DNA from: Ferruginibacter sp.
Lineage (GTDB): Bacteria > Bacteroidota > Bacteroidia > Chitinophagales > Chitinophagaceae
Reading direction: 5' to 3'
Assembly (NCBI GenBank): GCA_019638525.1
Contig: JAHBTO010000003.1
Location: 550,802-614,801, forward strand
DNA length: 64,000 nucleotides
Shown here piece by piece: positions 48,683 to 56,480 of this stretch (positions within the stretch are counted from its first letter, which is position 1; each line of letters opens with the position of its first letter). A program made the translations under genes and the position numbers. The notes beneath the pieces are model-generated. The model was given only the letters and a program-made list of their open reading frames with translations, did not search any database and was not told the DNA's origin.

Positions 48683-50236
48683 TTATTTGTATTCGCCAAA
48701 CACTTTTCTCAGTTCATCTGAAATTTCACCAAGGGTACAATAATTTTCAACAGCTTCCAAAACAGCGGGCATTAGGTTTTGATTGCCTGAAGCAATATTA
48801 TTCAATGATTGTAAACATGCTCTTACTTTATTGTTATCTCTCTTTGCTTTTAGTGTTTTTAATTTTTCAATTTGCAAAGTTTGTACTTTCTCATCAACTT
48901 TAAATACAGGAATGTTTGTAATTTCTTCTAATTGAAATTTATTTACACCTACAATTATTTTTTCACCGTTTTCAATCTTACGTTGATATTCATAAGCGCT
49001 CTTTGCAATTTCATCCTGTATAAAACCCTGTTCAATTGCTTCTACACTGCCACCCATAGCGTCAATCTTTTCTATCAGTTTCCAGGCAGCAGCTTCCACA
49101 TCATCGGTAAGGCTTTCTATAAAATAACTTCCGGCTAAAGGGTCAACAGTATCAGGTGTTCCGCTTTCAAAAGCTACTATTTGTTGTGTACGTAATGCAA
49201 TGGCGGCGGCTGCTTCTGTTGGTAAACTTAAAGCTTCATCAAAACCATTTGTATGTAATGATTGGGTGCCACCCAACACTGCGGCTAATGTTTGCACTGT
49301 TACCCTGCTAATATTATTATATGGTTGTTGTGCTGTTAGTGTGCTGCCACCTGTTTGTGTATGAAAACGCAACATCATAGCTTTATCATCTGTAGCGCCA
49401 AGATTTTTCATTATCTGGGCCCACATTCGCCGTGCAGCCCTGAACTTGGCTACTTCTTCAAAAAGGTTATTGTGTGCATTAAAGAAAAATGAAAGCCGTT
49501 TGCCAAAAACATTTATATCCAATCCTTTTTCTAAAGCTGCTTTTACATATGCTTTTCCATTGCTTAACGTAAAAGCTATTTCCTGTACAGCAGTACTGCC
49601 TGCTTCACGAATATGATATCCCGATATGGAAATAGTGTTCCATTTTGGAACTTCTTTAGAACACCATTCAAAAATATCTGTAATAATTCGCATGGATGCT
49701 TTAGGCGGATAAATATATGTACCTCTTGCAGCGTATTCTTTTAAAATATCATTTTGAATAGTTCCGGATATTTTTTTTAGATCGGCACCCTGTTTTTTTG
49801 CAAGGGCAATATATAATGCAAGTAGTATAAAGCCACTGGCATTTATAGTCATTGAAGTAGTAACTTCATCAAGTTTAATATCCCTGAACAATATTTCCAT
49901 ATCCTCCAGGCTATCGATAGCCACGCCTACTTTTCCAACTTCACCATCAGCCAAAAGATGGTCGCTGTCATAGCCAATTTGTGTGGGTAAATCAAAAGCT
50001 ACACTTAATCCGCTAACACCCTGGCTTAATAAATAATGATAACGTTGGTTACTTTCCTCGGCAGTAGAGAAGCCCGCATATTGACGCATTGTCCACAAAC
50101 GACCACGATACATATCAGGCTGCACGCCTCTTGTAAAGGGGAAAATGCCGGGTATTTCATCCCGGTTTACAGGTTTAGTGTATAGTTCTTTTATTTCAAT
50201 ACCCGAATCAGTAAATATTTTTTTATTGGAAGCCAT
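48683..50236 (-). CDS. Acyl-CoA mutase large subunit family (methylmalonyl-CoA mutase-like, no B12 domain)
   Basis: Substrate-binding TIM-barrel half of an adenosylcobalamin-dependent acyl-CoA mutase, which would interconvert methylmalonyl-CoA and succinyl-CoA or a related pair. The 517 residues carry [24 protein letters not shown] near residue 34, [29 protein letters not shown] and [12 protein letters not shown], all typical of the barrel. The B12-binding domain with DxHxxG is absent, so a separate small subunit would be needed; none is in this window. It starts three bases after the stop of the gene for a membrane protein, so the two form an operon under the promoter at 50.8 kb. Confidence 0.9.
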   Translation of the reverse strand: MASNKKIFTDSGIEIKELYTKPVNRDEIPGIFPFTRGVQPDMYRGRLWTMRQYAGFSTAEESNQRYHYLLSQGVSGLSVAFDLPTQIGYDSDHLLADGEVGKVGVAIDSLEDMEILFRDIKLDEVTTSMTINASGFILLALYIALAKKQGADLKKISGTIQNDILKEYAARGTYIYPPKASMRIITDIFEWCSKEVPKWNTISISGYHIREAGSTAVQEIAFTLSNGKAYVKAALEKGLDINVFGKRLSFFFNAHNNLFEEVAKFRAARRMWAQIMKNLGATDDKAMMLRFHTQTGGSTLTAQQPYNNISRVTVQTLAAVLGGTQSLHTNGFDEALSLPTEAAAAIALRTQQIVAFESGTPDTVDPLAGSYFIESLTDDVEAAAWKLIEKIDAMGGSVEAIEQGFIQDEIAKSAYEYQRKIENGEKIIVGVNKFQLEEITNIPVFKVDEKVQTLQIEKLKTLKAKRDNNKVRACLQSLNNIASGNQNLMPAVLEAVENYCTLGEISDELRKVFGEYK

Positions 50237-50239
50237 AAT

Positions 50240-50758
50240 TTATAAAATCTTTTTTGCTTCATATTGCAATGCCTGTAAAACTGTGGCACTTAAATCTGCA
50301 TCAGTACTGGCTACATAATCCAGAATACGTTTGCATAATTCAATACCGTTTGCATTTGATGGTAATGTTGCAGCAAGTTGGTTAATGATAAAAATGTTCT
50401 GGTCTTTTAAATTCCCGATTGCTTTCCACATTTTAGGGTCAATATATATTTGCTGGCTTACATTATATTCGTACTCGGTGCGTAAGGTTTCCAATAATGT
50501 AAGTTGAATGTCAAGTACAGTTGTGCCAGCAGATGGTGTTCGGGAAACCAGGTTTTTTAACGATGACCTTTCGGCAAAAAGTGTAAATCGCTCTAATGCC
50601 TGAAGTTTAAGTTTTATTACTTCGTTATTAATACCCATTCGTTCATTAATATTGTCCTTCATTCCCTTAAACTCGGCTAAAAGCCATGCAATAGCAATAA
50701 GAAACATAAAGATGGCTCCCAGGATAATGTTTTGAACCATAGCAGCAGATAAATCCAT
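50240..50758 (-). CDS. Single-pass membrane protein of unknown function, upstream of acyl-CoA mutase
   Basis: From ATG 50758 it has 172 residues: one membrane helix (about 8-29, IILGAIFMFLIAIAWLLAEF), then a helical soluble part with NERMGINNEVIKLKLQALERF. The frame is open to 50827, but a complete promoter (-33 and -7) lies within that extension, so the shorter start is right. It recognisably belongs to no family I can name. Its stop is three bases from the mutase start, which implies translation coupling. It may anchor or help the mutase, but that is only inferred from position. Confidence 0.7.
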   Translation of the reverse strand: MDLSAAMVQNIILGAIFMFLIAIAWLLAEFKGMKDNINERMGINNEVIKLKLQALERFTLFAERSSLKNLVSRTPSAGTTVLDIQLTLLETLRTEYEYNVSQQIYIDPKMWKAIGNLKDQNIFIINQLAATLPSNANGIELCKRILDYVASTDADLSATVLQALQYEAKKIL

Positions 50759-50775
50759 ATTTGAATTATTTATGG

Positions 50776-50804
50776 CAAAATTAAGGAATGCATCACACAC
50801 CAAA
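50776..50804 (-). promoter_or_regulatory. Promoter of the membrane protein/acyl-CoA mutase operon
   Basis: On the minus strand TTTG (50801-50804) is followed after 17 bases by TAATTTTG (50776-50783), a full match to the Bacteroidota -33/-7 pattern, 17 bases before ATG 50758. Confidence 0.75.
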
Positions 50805-50915
50805 CCATTTACTAATATATATGACACAACGATTTAACTATTGTTAGTAGGTTGTTTAACCAGCTTTTATTCTTCTTTTACCTTATTTCGTAAAAAACAG
50901 GTTATAATATTTGAT

Positions 50916-50923
50916 TAATTTTG
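50916..50923 (+). promoter_or_regulatory. -7 element of the HesB/IscA gene
   Basis: TAATTTTG matches TAnnTTTG exactly, 14 bases before ATG 50938. It overlaps the in-frame extension that starts at a TTG (50911), which supports the ATG as the real start. Confidence 0.65.
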
Positions 50924-50937
50924 CACAAAGATTATTT

Positions 50938-51282
50938 ATGAAAACCACTACAGTTATACCAATTACATTAACCGAAACAGCAAAAGCTGAAATTAAACGC
51001 CTGATGCTTGAAGAAGGATTTGATGTTACCCAAAGTTTACGCATAGGTGTAAAAGGTGGCGGTTGTAGTGGTATGACATATATTTTGGGTTTTGATAAAG
51101 GAACCGAGAAAGATGAATCCTATCTTTTAGATGGAATTCCTGTTATAATGGATAAAACCCATGGTATTTACCTGATGGGTATGGAAATTGACTGGCAAGA
51201 CGGTCTGAATAGCAGGGGCTTTACTTTTAAAAACCCTAACGCCAGTTCTACATGTGGGTGCGGTACAAGTTTTGCAGTGTAA
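50938..51282 (+). CDS. Iron-sulfur cluster assembly A-type carrier (IscA/SufA/ErpA family)
   Basis: Carrier that receives and passes Fe-S clusters to apo-proteins in the cytoplasm. The 114 residues are the normal length. The three conserved cysteines are present: one in KGGGCSGMTY near residue 43 and the pair in TCGCGTSF at the C-terminus. Its own promoter lies upstream, divergent from the mutase operon. The convergent PolX-like gene ends three bases from its stop. No suf or isc operon adjoins it, so it could be an ErpA-like stand-alone carrier; the exact paralog is not decidable from sequence alone. Confidence 0.93.
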   Translation: MKTTTVIPITLTETAKAEIKRLMLEEGFDVTQSLRIGVKGGGCSGMTYILGFDKGTEKDESYLLDGIPVIMDKTHGIYLMGMEIDWQDGLNSRGFTFKNPNASSTCGCGTSFAV

Positions 51283-51285
51283 AAT

Positions 51286-52971
51286 TTAAAGCCTGATAGA
51301 GTTCTTTCTGCGTTGTACAAATTCTTCAAACTGCTGCAAATTCATGCTACTTAAATTTTGTTCTTTAGTTACCATTGCTTTTTGAGCAACTAACACACCG
51401 TATCTTATATCTTTAAATCCCTCAATGCTATGTGCATCGGGGTTAATAGATATAAGTACATTCTTTTCAAGTGCATATTCAATCTGCCTCCAATCAATAT
51501 CTAACCGGCTTGGATGTGCATTCAATTCAATAACTACATTATTGGCAGCGCAGGCATCTATTATTTTTTTATGATTAACGGGATAACCTTTACGGCTCAG
51601 CAATAGCCTGCCCGTCATATGGCCTAGTATGGTTGTGTAGGGATTTTCAATGGCTGCAATCAATCTTTGCATGGCTTTTTCTTCAGTCATTTTCAAAATG
51701 CTGTGTACCGATGCAATTACAATATCAAAAGTTGCCAGCACAGCATTGCTGTAATCAAGGCTTCCATCATACAATATATCACTCTCAATACTTTTAAAAA
51801 TTTTAAATCCGGTTAAATTATTATTCAGTTCGTCAATCAGTTTATGTTGTGCACTTATTTTTTCTTCAAATAGTCCTTGTGCATAAAAGGCGCTTTTGCT
51901 GTGGTCGCTTATTACAAGATATTCAAAACCCTGTTCTTTAGCTGCATTCGCCATATCTTCCAGGGTATTAGATCCGTCGCTCCAGTTACTATGGCAATGT
52001 ATTATTCCTTTTATATCAGTTGGCTGAATAACATTGGGCAAATTACCCACTTTTGCTTTGTCTATTATTTTTGCTGTTTCTCTTAAAAATGGTGGAATGT
52101 AGTTGATTCCAACAGAACTAAATAAATACTTATCATCAGTAATTTCGGCATCCGAAAATTCCGGTTTGCCATAAATAGCAGTAAAAGCATCTATAAATTC
52201 TTTGCTGCCACTAGTTTCAAAAAGGTTCTTACTAAAATTTGCCGTACCGGTGTACAGCCTTAATTTAAGACCGTTTAATAGTTTATATAATAATGAGCCT
52301 GGGGTTTCTTCCAGTAATTCAGGTGGCTGTGCCGACAGGAATTTTGGTTTAATCATTTCATTACTGCTGTTTACTACGTATTCAAGCTCATCAACATATT
52401 CAAGCTGCCTTTTATAGTTGCCGGTAAGGGCAATATTTTGTGGAGAGAATAATTTTTGCAGGTAAGCTGTAATTTGTGGTTCTACTGCTTCTACCTGTGC
52501 GTATAAATGGCTACCCTGGTTGTTTAAATAAAATTCGATGGTTTCGATAACATTCTGTTGTGTTTTTTCACCAAATCCTTTGTAAAGTTTCAACCTGTTT
52601 TCACGGCATGCATATAAGAGTTCACCAATGCTTTCTATCCCCATCTCTTTCCATATAGTAGAAATCTTTTTTGGACCAAGACCTTTCAGGTTCAACATCT
52701 CTATTACACCTACGGGAGTTTTTTCAATTAATTCTTTTAAAGCTTTCAGCTCACCTGTTTCTAAAATTTCAATAATCTTGCTTGCAGTAGATTCACCAAT
52801 ACCTCTTATTTCAGAAATTTTTTCTTTAGGCATTTCAGTTAATTGCATTGGAAGCTTTTCAATATTGAATGCAGCTGAAGCGTATGATTTTGCCTTAAAA
52901 TTATTTTCCTGGTGTATGTCCATTAATTTGCTTAAAAGCGAAAAAATATCGGCAATTTGGTAATTATCCAT
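51286..52971 (-). CDS. polX: PolX-like protein: HhH, degenerate polymerase X and PHP phosphoesterase domains
   Basis: A 561-residue member of the bacterial PolX group. The N-terminal helix-hairpin-helix region (about 1-150; IRGIGESTASKI, LKGLGPKKIS, YKGFGEKT) is intact. In the palm, the family's G-D-x-D catalytic pair aligns with DELE (194-197) in GNYKRQLEYVDELEYVV, and the third Asp position appears as Lys in GLKLRLY, so polymerase activity is probably lost. The C-terminal PHP domain (about 322-555) has all the metal motifs: HCHSNWSDG (His325, His327), SDHSKS, ESDILYDG, SVHSIL, GHMTGRLL and NPDAHS. The likely activity is therefore nuclease or phosphatase in DNA repair. The alignment is by eye. 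Confidence 0.88.
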   Translation of the reverse strand: MDNYQIADIFSLLSKLMDIHQENNFKAKSYASAAFNIEKLPMQLTEMPKEKISEIRGIGESTASKIIEILETGELKALKELIEKTPVGVIEMLNLKGLGPKKISTIWKEMGIESIGELLYACRENRLKLYKGFGEKTQQNVIETIEFYLNNQGSHLYAQVEAVEPQITAYLQKLFSPQNIALTGNYKRQLEYVDELEYVVNSSNEMIKPKFLSAQPPELLEETPGSLLYKLLNGLKLRLYTGTANFSKNLFETSGSKEFIDAFTAIYGKPEFSDAEITDDKYLFSSVGINYIPPFLRETAKIIDKAKVGNLPNVIQPTDIKGIIHCHSNWSDGSNTLEDMANAAKEQGFEYLVISDHSKSAFYAQGLFEEKISAQHKLIDELNNNLTGFKIFKSIESDILYDGSLDYSNAVLATFDIVIASVHSILKMTEEKAMQRLIAAIENPYTTILGHMTGRLLLSRKGYPVNHKKIIDACAANNVVIELNAHPSRLDIDWRQIEYALEKNVLISINPDAHSIEGFKDIRYGVLVAQKAMVTKEQNLSSMNLQQFEEFVQRRKNSIRL

Positions 52972-53230
52972 CTTTAAAAAATTGGAAATGTAAATGTAGG
53001 GATTATATAAAAGTGGATTTAATAATGAAAAAATAGCAAGAAAATAATGTGTAGTAGTGTATTAAAAAATAAAAAAACTGAAATTGTTTTTGCTAAATTT
53101 TTATCTGCAAAAAGAATAAGTAAAGAAGGTAATTTTTTATGGTTGGTAAAAATTATTTAGCAAAAGAAATGCACCTGTTATCAAATTTAATTTTTATTGA
53201 AAGCCTTTACCACAAAGCATTACATCAATA
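52972..53230. other. AT-rich intergenic region without visible genes
   Basis: About 260 bases between the PolX-like start and the terminator of the histone-like gene. Both neighbours are on the minus strand. I see no RNA gene, repeat or open frame of note. Confidence 0.5.
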
Positions 53231-53257
53231 AAAAAGTCCCGGATTAACCGGGACTTT
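53231..53257 (-). terminator. Intrinsic terminator of the histone-like gene
   Basis: A 10-bp perfect stem AAAGTCCCGG/CCGGGACTTT (53233-53242 with 53248-53257) with a five-base loop; on the minus strand it is followed by a T run. It lies 32 bases beyond the stop of the 43-residue gene. Confidence 0.9.
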
Positions 53258-53288
53258 AATGTTATTTAGCTTTGCAAGTTTCAGAAGC

Positions 53289-53420
53289 TTACTTCTTTTT
53301 TGCAGCAGCTTTCTTTTTAGGAGCAGCTTTCTTTTTAGGAGCGGCTTTCTTTTTAGGAGCAGCTTTTTTAGCGGCTTTTTTTGGAGCAGCTTTTTTAGCA
53401 GCTTTTTTCTTTGTTGCCAT
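53289..53420 (-). CDS. 43-residue lysine/alanine-rich histone H1-like protein
   Basis: The frame begins MATKKKAAKKAAPKKAAKKA and continues with repeated KAAPKK units, ending AAAKKK. Of 43 residues 21 are Lys, 16 Ala and 4 Pro, with no acidic residue. This is the pattern of the C-terminal tail of eukaryotic histone H1 and of bacterial H1-like proteins, which bind DNA or RNA by charge. It follows rpmA by 77 bases on the same strand and has its own terminator, so it may be the third gene of the rplU-rpmA unit or a separate one. The opposite-strand frame at 53259-53441 is only its shadow. Role in nucleoid packing or ribosome assembly is inferred. Confidence 0.8.
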   Translation of the reverse strand: MATKKKAAKKAAPKKAAKKAAPKKKAAPKKKAAPKKKAAAKKK

Positions 53421-53497
53421 TTTTTAAAATTTAATGGTTAGTAAATAATACTTAAAAATAAAAAGTTTTTTTAAACTACCAAAAAAATATTAAAAAA

Positions 53498-53764
53498 TTA
53501 TGCTGTAGCTTCTACCGCTGTAACTGAAACAATTGTCTTATCGCCTTTTGTTTTTTTAAATTCAACCAGGCCATCAGTCATTGCAAAAATGGTAAAGTCT
53601 CTACCAATACCAACATTTTTTCCTGGATGATATGTTGTTCCTCTTTGGCGAATAATAATATTTCCTGCAAGAGCTGGTTGACCACCATAAATTTTTACAC
53701 CCAATCTTTTGCTTTGCGAATCACGGCCGTTTTTTACTGAACCTTCGCCTTTTTTATGTGCCAT
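53498..53764 (-). CDS. rpmA: Large ribosomal subunit protein bL27
   Basis: Component of the 50S subunit near the peptidyl-transferase centre. The 88 residues begin [20 protein letters not shown], the highly conserved bL27 start, with [22 protein letters not shown] following. Met-Ala-His without a cleavable leader is seen, as in most Gram-negative bacteria. It lies 66 bases after rplU on the same strand, the standard order. Confidence 0.98.
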   Translation of the reverse strand: MAHKKGEGSVKNGRDSQSKRLGVKIYGGQPALAGNIIIRQRGTTYHPGKNVGIGRDFTIFAMTDGLVEFKKTKGDKTIVSVTAVEATA

Positions 53765-53830
53765 GTTTTTTCTTTTTTATTTTTTTACACCTGCAACAAA
53801 TGCAGGTTAATTTTTTTTTGAAAATAACTA

Positions 53831-54136
53831 TTAAGCGATTGCTGTTATTTTAATGTGTGTGTACTGTGTACGATGGCCATGTTTTTTACGGAAGCCTTTT
53901 CTTCTTTTCATTTTAAAAGCAATCACTTTATCACCTTGTACCATTTCATTAATGATTTCGGCTTTAACAACTGCTTTTACTGCAGGTCCTGCAACAATGT
54001 TGCCATCGGTACCTGTCATCAAAACTTCAGAAAATTCTACTGAATCGCCTGTTTTTCCCTCTATATGAGGCACATATAAGCTATCGCCTGCTTTAACTTT
54101 AAATTGCTGGCCTGCTATTTTAACTACTGCTAACAT
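53831..54136 (-). CDS. rplU: Large ribosomal subunit protein bL21
   Basis: Structural protein of the 50S subunit that binds 23S rRNA. The 101 residues begin MLAVVKIAGQQFKVKAGD and end with the basic KMKRRKGFRKKHGHRTQYTHIKI segment typical of bL21. It is first in the rplU-rpmA unit. Its leader contains a -7 element and a small hairpin. Confidence 0.98.
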   Translation of the reverse strand: MLAVVKIAGQQFKVKAGDSLYVPHIEGKTGDSVEFSEVLMTGTDGNIVAGPAVKAVVKAEIINEMVQGDKVIAFKMKRRKGFRKKHGHRTQYTHIKITAIA

Positions 54137-54153
54137 GATTATCCAAATTTAGT

Positions 54154-54179
54154 CCCGATTTTTTCGGGTGGCAAAGGTA
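54154..54179 (-). promoter_or_regulatory. rplU promoter element and leader hairpin
   Basis: On the minus strand TACCTTTG (54172-54179) is an exact -7 match. Just downstream CCCGA (transcript sense) pairs with TCGGG (54154-54168) to form a 5-bp hairpin 17 bases before the ATG. This could be a simple leader structure for ribosomal-protein feedback control; function not shown. Confidence 0.5.
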
Positions 54180-54290
54180 ATGATTTATATCTTACAAGTG
54201 AACCATTTTTAGGTTTTTTATTAACAGGATTTCAAAAAAATGGCCTAATTGCCATTTTGTAGCTTAAAATGCAGTAAAAACCGGGCTACA

Positions 54291-54320
54291 ATAAAAAAAT
54301 CTCACAAATATGTGAGATTT
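54291..54320 (-). terminator. Terminator of tRNA-Val
   Basis: A perfect 10-bp stem (54297-54306 with 54311-54320) with an AATA loop, followed on the minus strand by a T run, three bases past the tRNA 3' end. Confidence 0.88.
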
Positions 54321-54323
54321 TAG

Positions 54324-54398
54324 TGGGAGCACACGGGTTCGAACCGCGGACCCTCTGCTTGTAAGGCAGATGCTCTAAACCAACTGAGCTATGCTCCC
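54324..54398 (-). tRNA. tRNA-Val, anticodon TAC
   Basis: A 75-base cloverleaf on the minus strand: acceptor GGGAGCA/TGCTCCC, D arm with GCTC/GAGC, anticodon stem TCTGC/GCAGA with loop CTTACAA (anticodon at 54361-54363), variable GGGTC, and T arm with TTCGAAC. The discriminator is A. The 3' CCA is not encoded (CTA follows), so CCA must be added by tRNA nucleotidyltransferase. It reads GTA valine codons and, if modified, others. Confidence 0.97.
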
Positions 54399-54415
54399 TT
54401 TTAAATTTTGGATGG

Positions 54416-54445
54416 CAAAGATAAGGGTAAATAATATTCTGCAAA
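54416..54445 (-). promoter_or_regulatory. Promoter of tRNA-Val
   Basis: On the minus strand TTTG (54442-54445), 18-base spacer, then TATCTTTG (54416-54423), a full -33/-7 match, 17 bases before the tRNA 5' end. Confidence 0.75.
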
Positions 54446-54571
54446 ATTTTTTAATCAGGTTATTAAGAATAATCCTGTATTGATATAAACTAAATTATCT
54501 TTCTGAATCAATTAAAATGATAAGTTGCCTGGAATTTAGGTTAACGGTAGAGAACCTATTTTGAAAATTAC

Positions 54572-55840
54572 TTAAATTTTCCAATCAATAATTTTGTTTT
54601 CCCACTCATGTAAATAGGGTGTTGCTACTTTAATATAATTATCGGTATATCCTTCCAGCATACCATTCTTGTTTTTTGATTCAAACAACACTTTTCTTGT
54701 TTGACCTATGTGAAGGTTTGTAAAGTATTGCATTTTCTGGTAACTAAGGTTTCTTAATCTTTTGTTCCTGCTATGCCTGATATTTACAGGAACAACCGGT
54801 TTCATTTTGGCAGCCAGTGTGTTTGTTCTTTCAGAATAAGTGAACACATGCAGGTATGATATATCTAGTTGGTGCAGGAAATTAAAGGTTTCCATAAAAT
54901 CTTCTTCTGTTTCTCCCGGAAATCCAACAATTACATCTACACCAATACAACATTGCGGCATCATGGTTTTAATTAGATTAACCCTTTCAGCATATAAAGC
55001 CCTCTTGTATCTTCTTCTCATTAATCCAAGCACTTTATCACTTCCACTTTGCAATGGAATATGAAAATGCGGCATAAATTTTTTACTATTACTTACAAAT
55101 TCAACAATCTCATTTGTAAGTAGGTTGGGCTCAATGGAAGAGATACGGAATCGTTCAATTCCTTCCACTTCATCCAATTCTTTAATAAGCTCTATAAAAT
55201 TTTCTTCCTGTTTTTTGCCGCCAGTAAATCCTTTACCAAAATCACCTAAATTAATTCCGGTTAGTACAATTTCTTTTGCGCCCTGTGCCGCAATGGCTTC
55301 TACATTTGCCAACACATTATTGATACTGTCGCTGCGGCTCTTGCCCCTTGCAAGCGGTATGGTGCAAAACGAACAATTGTAATCGCAGCCATCCTGCACT
55401 TTTAAAAATATACGGGTGCGGTCGTTTATTGAATGCGATGCTGTAAATTCATTTACATCATCTATATCGCAACTGCAAATTTTGGCACTATCGCCTTTGG
55501 TGATTTCTTTTAGATGATGAGCAATGTTAAACTTTTCCTTTGCACCCAAAACCAGGTCAACCCCAGGCATTGCTGCAATCTCTTTGGGTTTCAGTTGTGC
55601 ATAGCAACCGGTAACCACCACCATAGCTTCGGGGGCTTTATGCTGAATTCGCCTCAGCAGCATCCGGCATTCCTTATCAGCATTATCGGTAACAGAACAT
55701 GTATTTATTATATATACATCGGCCACCTCGTCAAAATCTCTTTTTTGGAAGCCGTCATTTTCCAATAACCTGCCTATTGTAGAGGTTTCGGAAAAATTAA
55801 GTTTACAACCTAGTGTATGTAATGCTACCGTTTTGTTCAT
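54572..55840 (-). CDS. mtaB: tRNA t6A37 methylthiotransferase MtaB
   Basis: Radical-SAM enzyme that puts a methylthio group on N6-threonylcarbamoyladenosine at position 37 of tRNAs reading ANN codons. The 422 residues start MNKTVALHTLGCKLNFSET. The N-terminal UPF0004 part has the three cluster cysteines (TLGCK, NTCSVTD, VTGCYAQ); the radical-SAM triad CDYNCSFC follows near residue 155; a TRAM-like end has VLFESKNKNGMLEGYTDNY. TLGCKLN separates MtaB from MiaB. The frame continues upstream to 56191, but that part overlaps the divergent DUF4258 gene and looks non-coding; a perfect -7 element lies just before ATG 55840. Confidence 0.92.
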   Translation of the reverse strand: MNKTVALHTLGCKLNFSETSTIGRLLENDGFQKRDFDEVADVYIINTCSVTDNADKECRMLLRRIQHKAPEAMVVVTGCYAQLKPKEIAAMPGVDLVLGAKEKFNIAHHLKEITKGDSAKICSCDIDDVNEFTASHSINDRTRIFLKVQDGCDYNCSFCTIPLARGKSRSDSINNVLANVEAIAAQGAKEIVLTGINLGDFGKGFTGGKKQEENFIELIKELDEVEGIERFRISSIEPNLLTNEIVEFVSNSKKFMPHFHIPLQSGSDKVLGLMRRRYKRALYAERVNLIKTMMPQCCIGVDVIVGFPGETEEDFMETFNFLHQLDISYLHVFTYSERTNTLAAKMKPVVPVNIRHSRNKRLRNLSYQKMQYFTNLHIGQTRKVLFESKNKNGMLEGYTDNYIKVATPYLHEWENKIIDWKI

Positions 55841-55846
55841 TGGCTG

Positions 55847-55854
55847 CAAAATTA
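55847..55854 (-). promoter_or_regulatory. -7 element upstream of mtaB
   Basis: TAATTTTG on the minus strand, seven bases before the mtaB ATG (an exact consensus match with a very short leader). It supports the short start for mtaB. The -33 box is unclear. Confidence 0.5.
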
Positions 55855-55901
55855 ACGAAAATGAAGCTAAGCCGGTTAAAGTATAAAAGCTAACTTGCGG
55901 C

Positions 55902-56354
55902 ATGATAAAAAAATACCTGCCATACATTTTCCTTATAGCGGCTGCAGCATTGTTATTTTTTATTAAGAAAAACCAACGAGGAGCATCTATACAAAAACCA
56001 AATATTGAACAACCAACAGAGAAAATAACTATTCCGGTATTAACCGATGAAGTAAAAGATAAAGATGAAATTGAAGGATTTAACAGAAATACCAACCAAT
56101 TAATTTTTAGCAAACATGCAAAATGCAGGATGGATTGCCGAAAGATTGACGAAAGTGAAGTAAGAGAGATTTTAAAAAACGGGACTATCAACCGGAAAAA
56201 GATTCAAGCCGATAAAAGAGGAATGACTTACCCTGTGGAAGGTTATACACATGATAAACAACATGTACGAATTGTTTTTGCCCCAAAGGGCGATGCACTT
56301 GTTGTGGTAACGGTGATAGACCTTGATACAGAATGGAAATGCGATTGTAAATAA
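55902..56354 (+). CDS. Membrane-anchored DUF4258 protein
   Basis: A 150-residue protein: one N-terminal membrane helix (about 6-21), a polar linker (about 24-65), then a DUF4258-type domain (about 66-150) with FSKHAKCRMDCRKIDESEVREIL and a strand pair RIVFAPKGDALVVVTVIDL. The ending CDCK and the CRMDCR stretch give four cysteines. DUF4258 domains resemble BrnT/RelE-like toxins in fold, but here there is no antitoxin next to it and the domain is held at the membrane, so a toxin role is doubtful. It is divergent from mtaB. Confidence 0.75.
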   Translation: MIKKYLPYIFLIAAAALLFFIKKNQRGASIQKPNIEQPTEKITIPVLTDEVKDKDEIEGFNRNTNQLIFSKHAKCRMDCRKIDESEVREILKNGTINRKKIQADKRGMTYPVEGYTHDKQHVRIVFAPKGDALVVVTVIDLDTEWKCDCK

Positions 56355-56447
56355 TATCGAGATGTAATTGAATCAAACTTTTTATCACACACTATTCACA
56401 ATGTATTCCGTTTATAATTTTTACAAACTTCAAACATAAAAACAATG

Positions 56448-56455
56448 TAATTTTG
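56448..56455 (+). promoter_or_regulatory. -7 element upstream of the GH3-like gene
   Basis: TAATTTTG, an exact TAnnTTTG match, 25 bases before the ATG. There is no TTTG at the usual -33 distance. Confidence 0.5.
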
Positions 56456-56480
56456 GTTTTAAACGATTGAAGAAAGAGAA

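Noticed and set aside
50911..50937. TTG-initiated extension of the HesB/IscA gene
   Set aside because: These bases contain the -7 promoter element, so they lie upstream of or at transcription start; ATG 50938 fits the family.
53259..53441. A 60-residue open frame on the plus strand rich in Phe and Ser
   Set aside because: It is the antisense shadow of the Lys/Ala-rich histone-like gene, whose AAA and GCT codons give TTT and AGC on the other strand.
55841..56191. N-terminal extension of the mtaB frame
   Set aside because: The extension overlaps a divergent gene, lacks family similarity and contains the promoter; the MNKTVALHTLGCK start matches the family.
55902..56354. DUF4258 protein as a toxin of a toxin-antitoxin pair
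   Set aside because: No small antitoxin gene adjoins it and the protein carries an N-terminal membrane anchor, so the toxin role is not supported.
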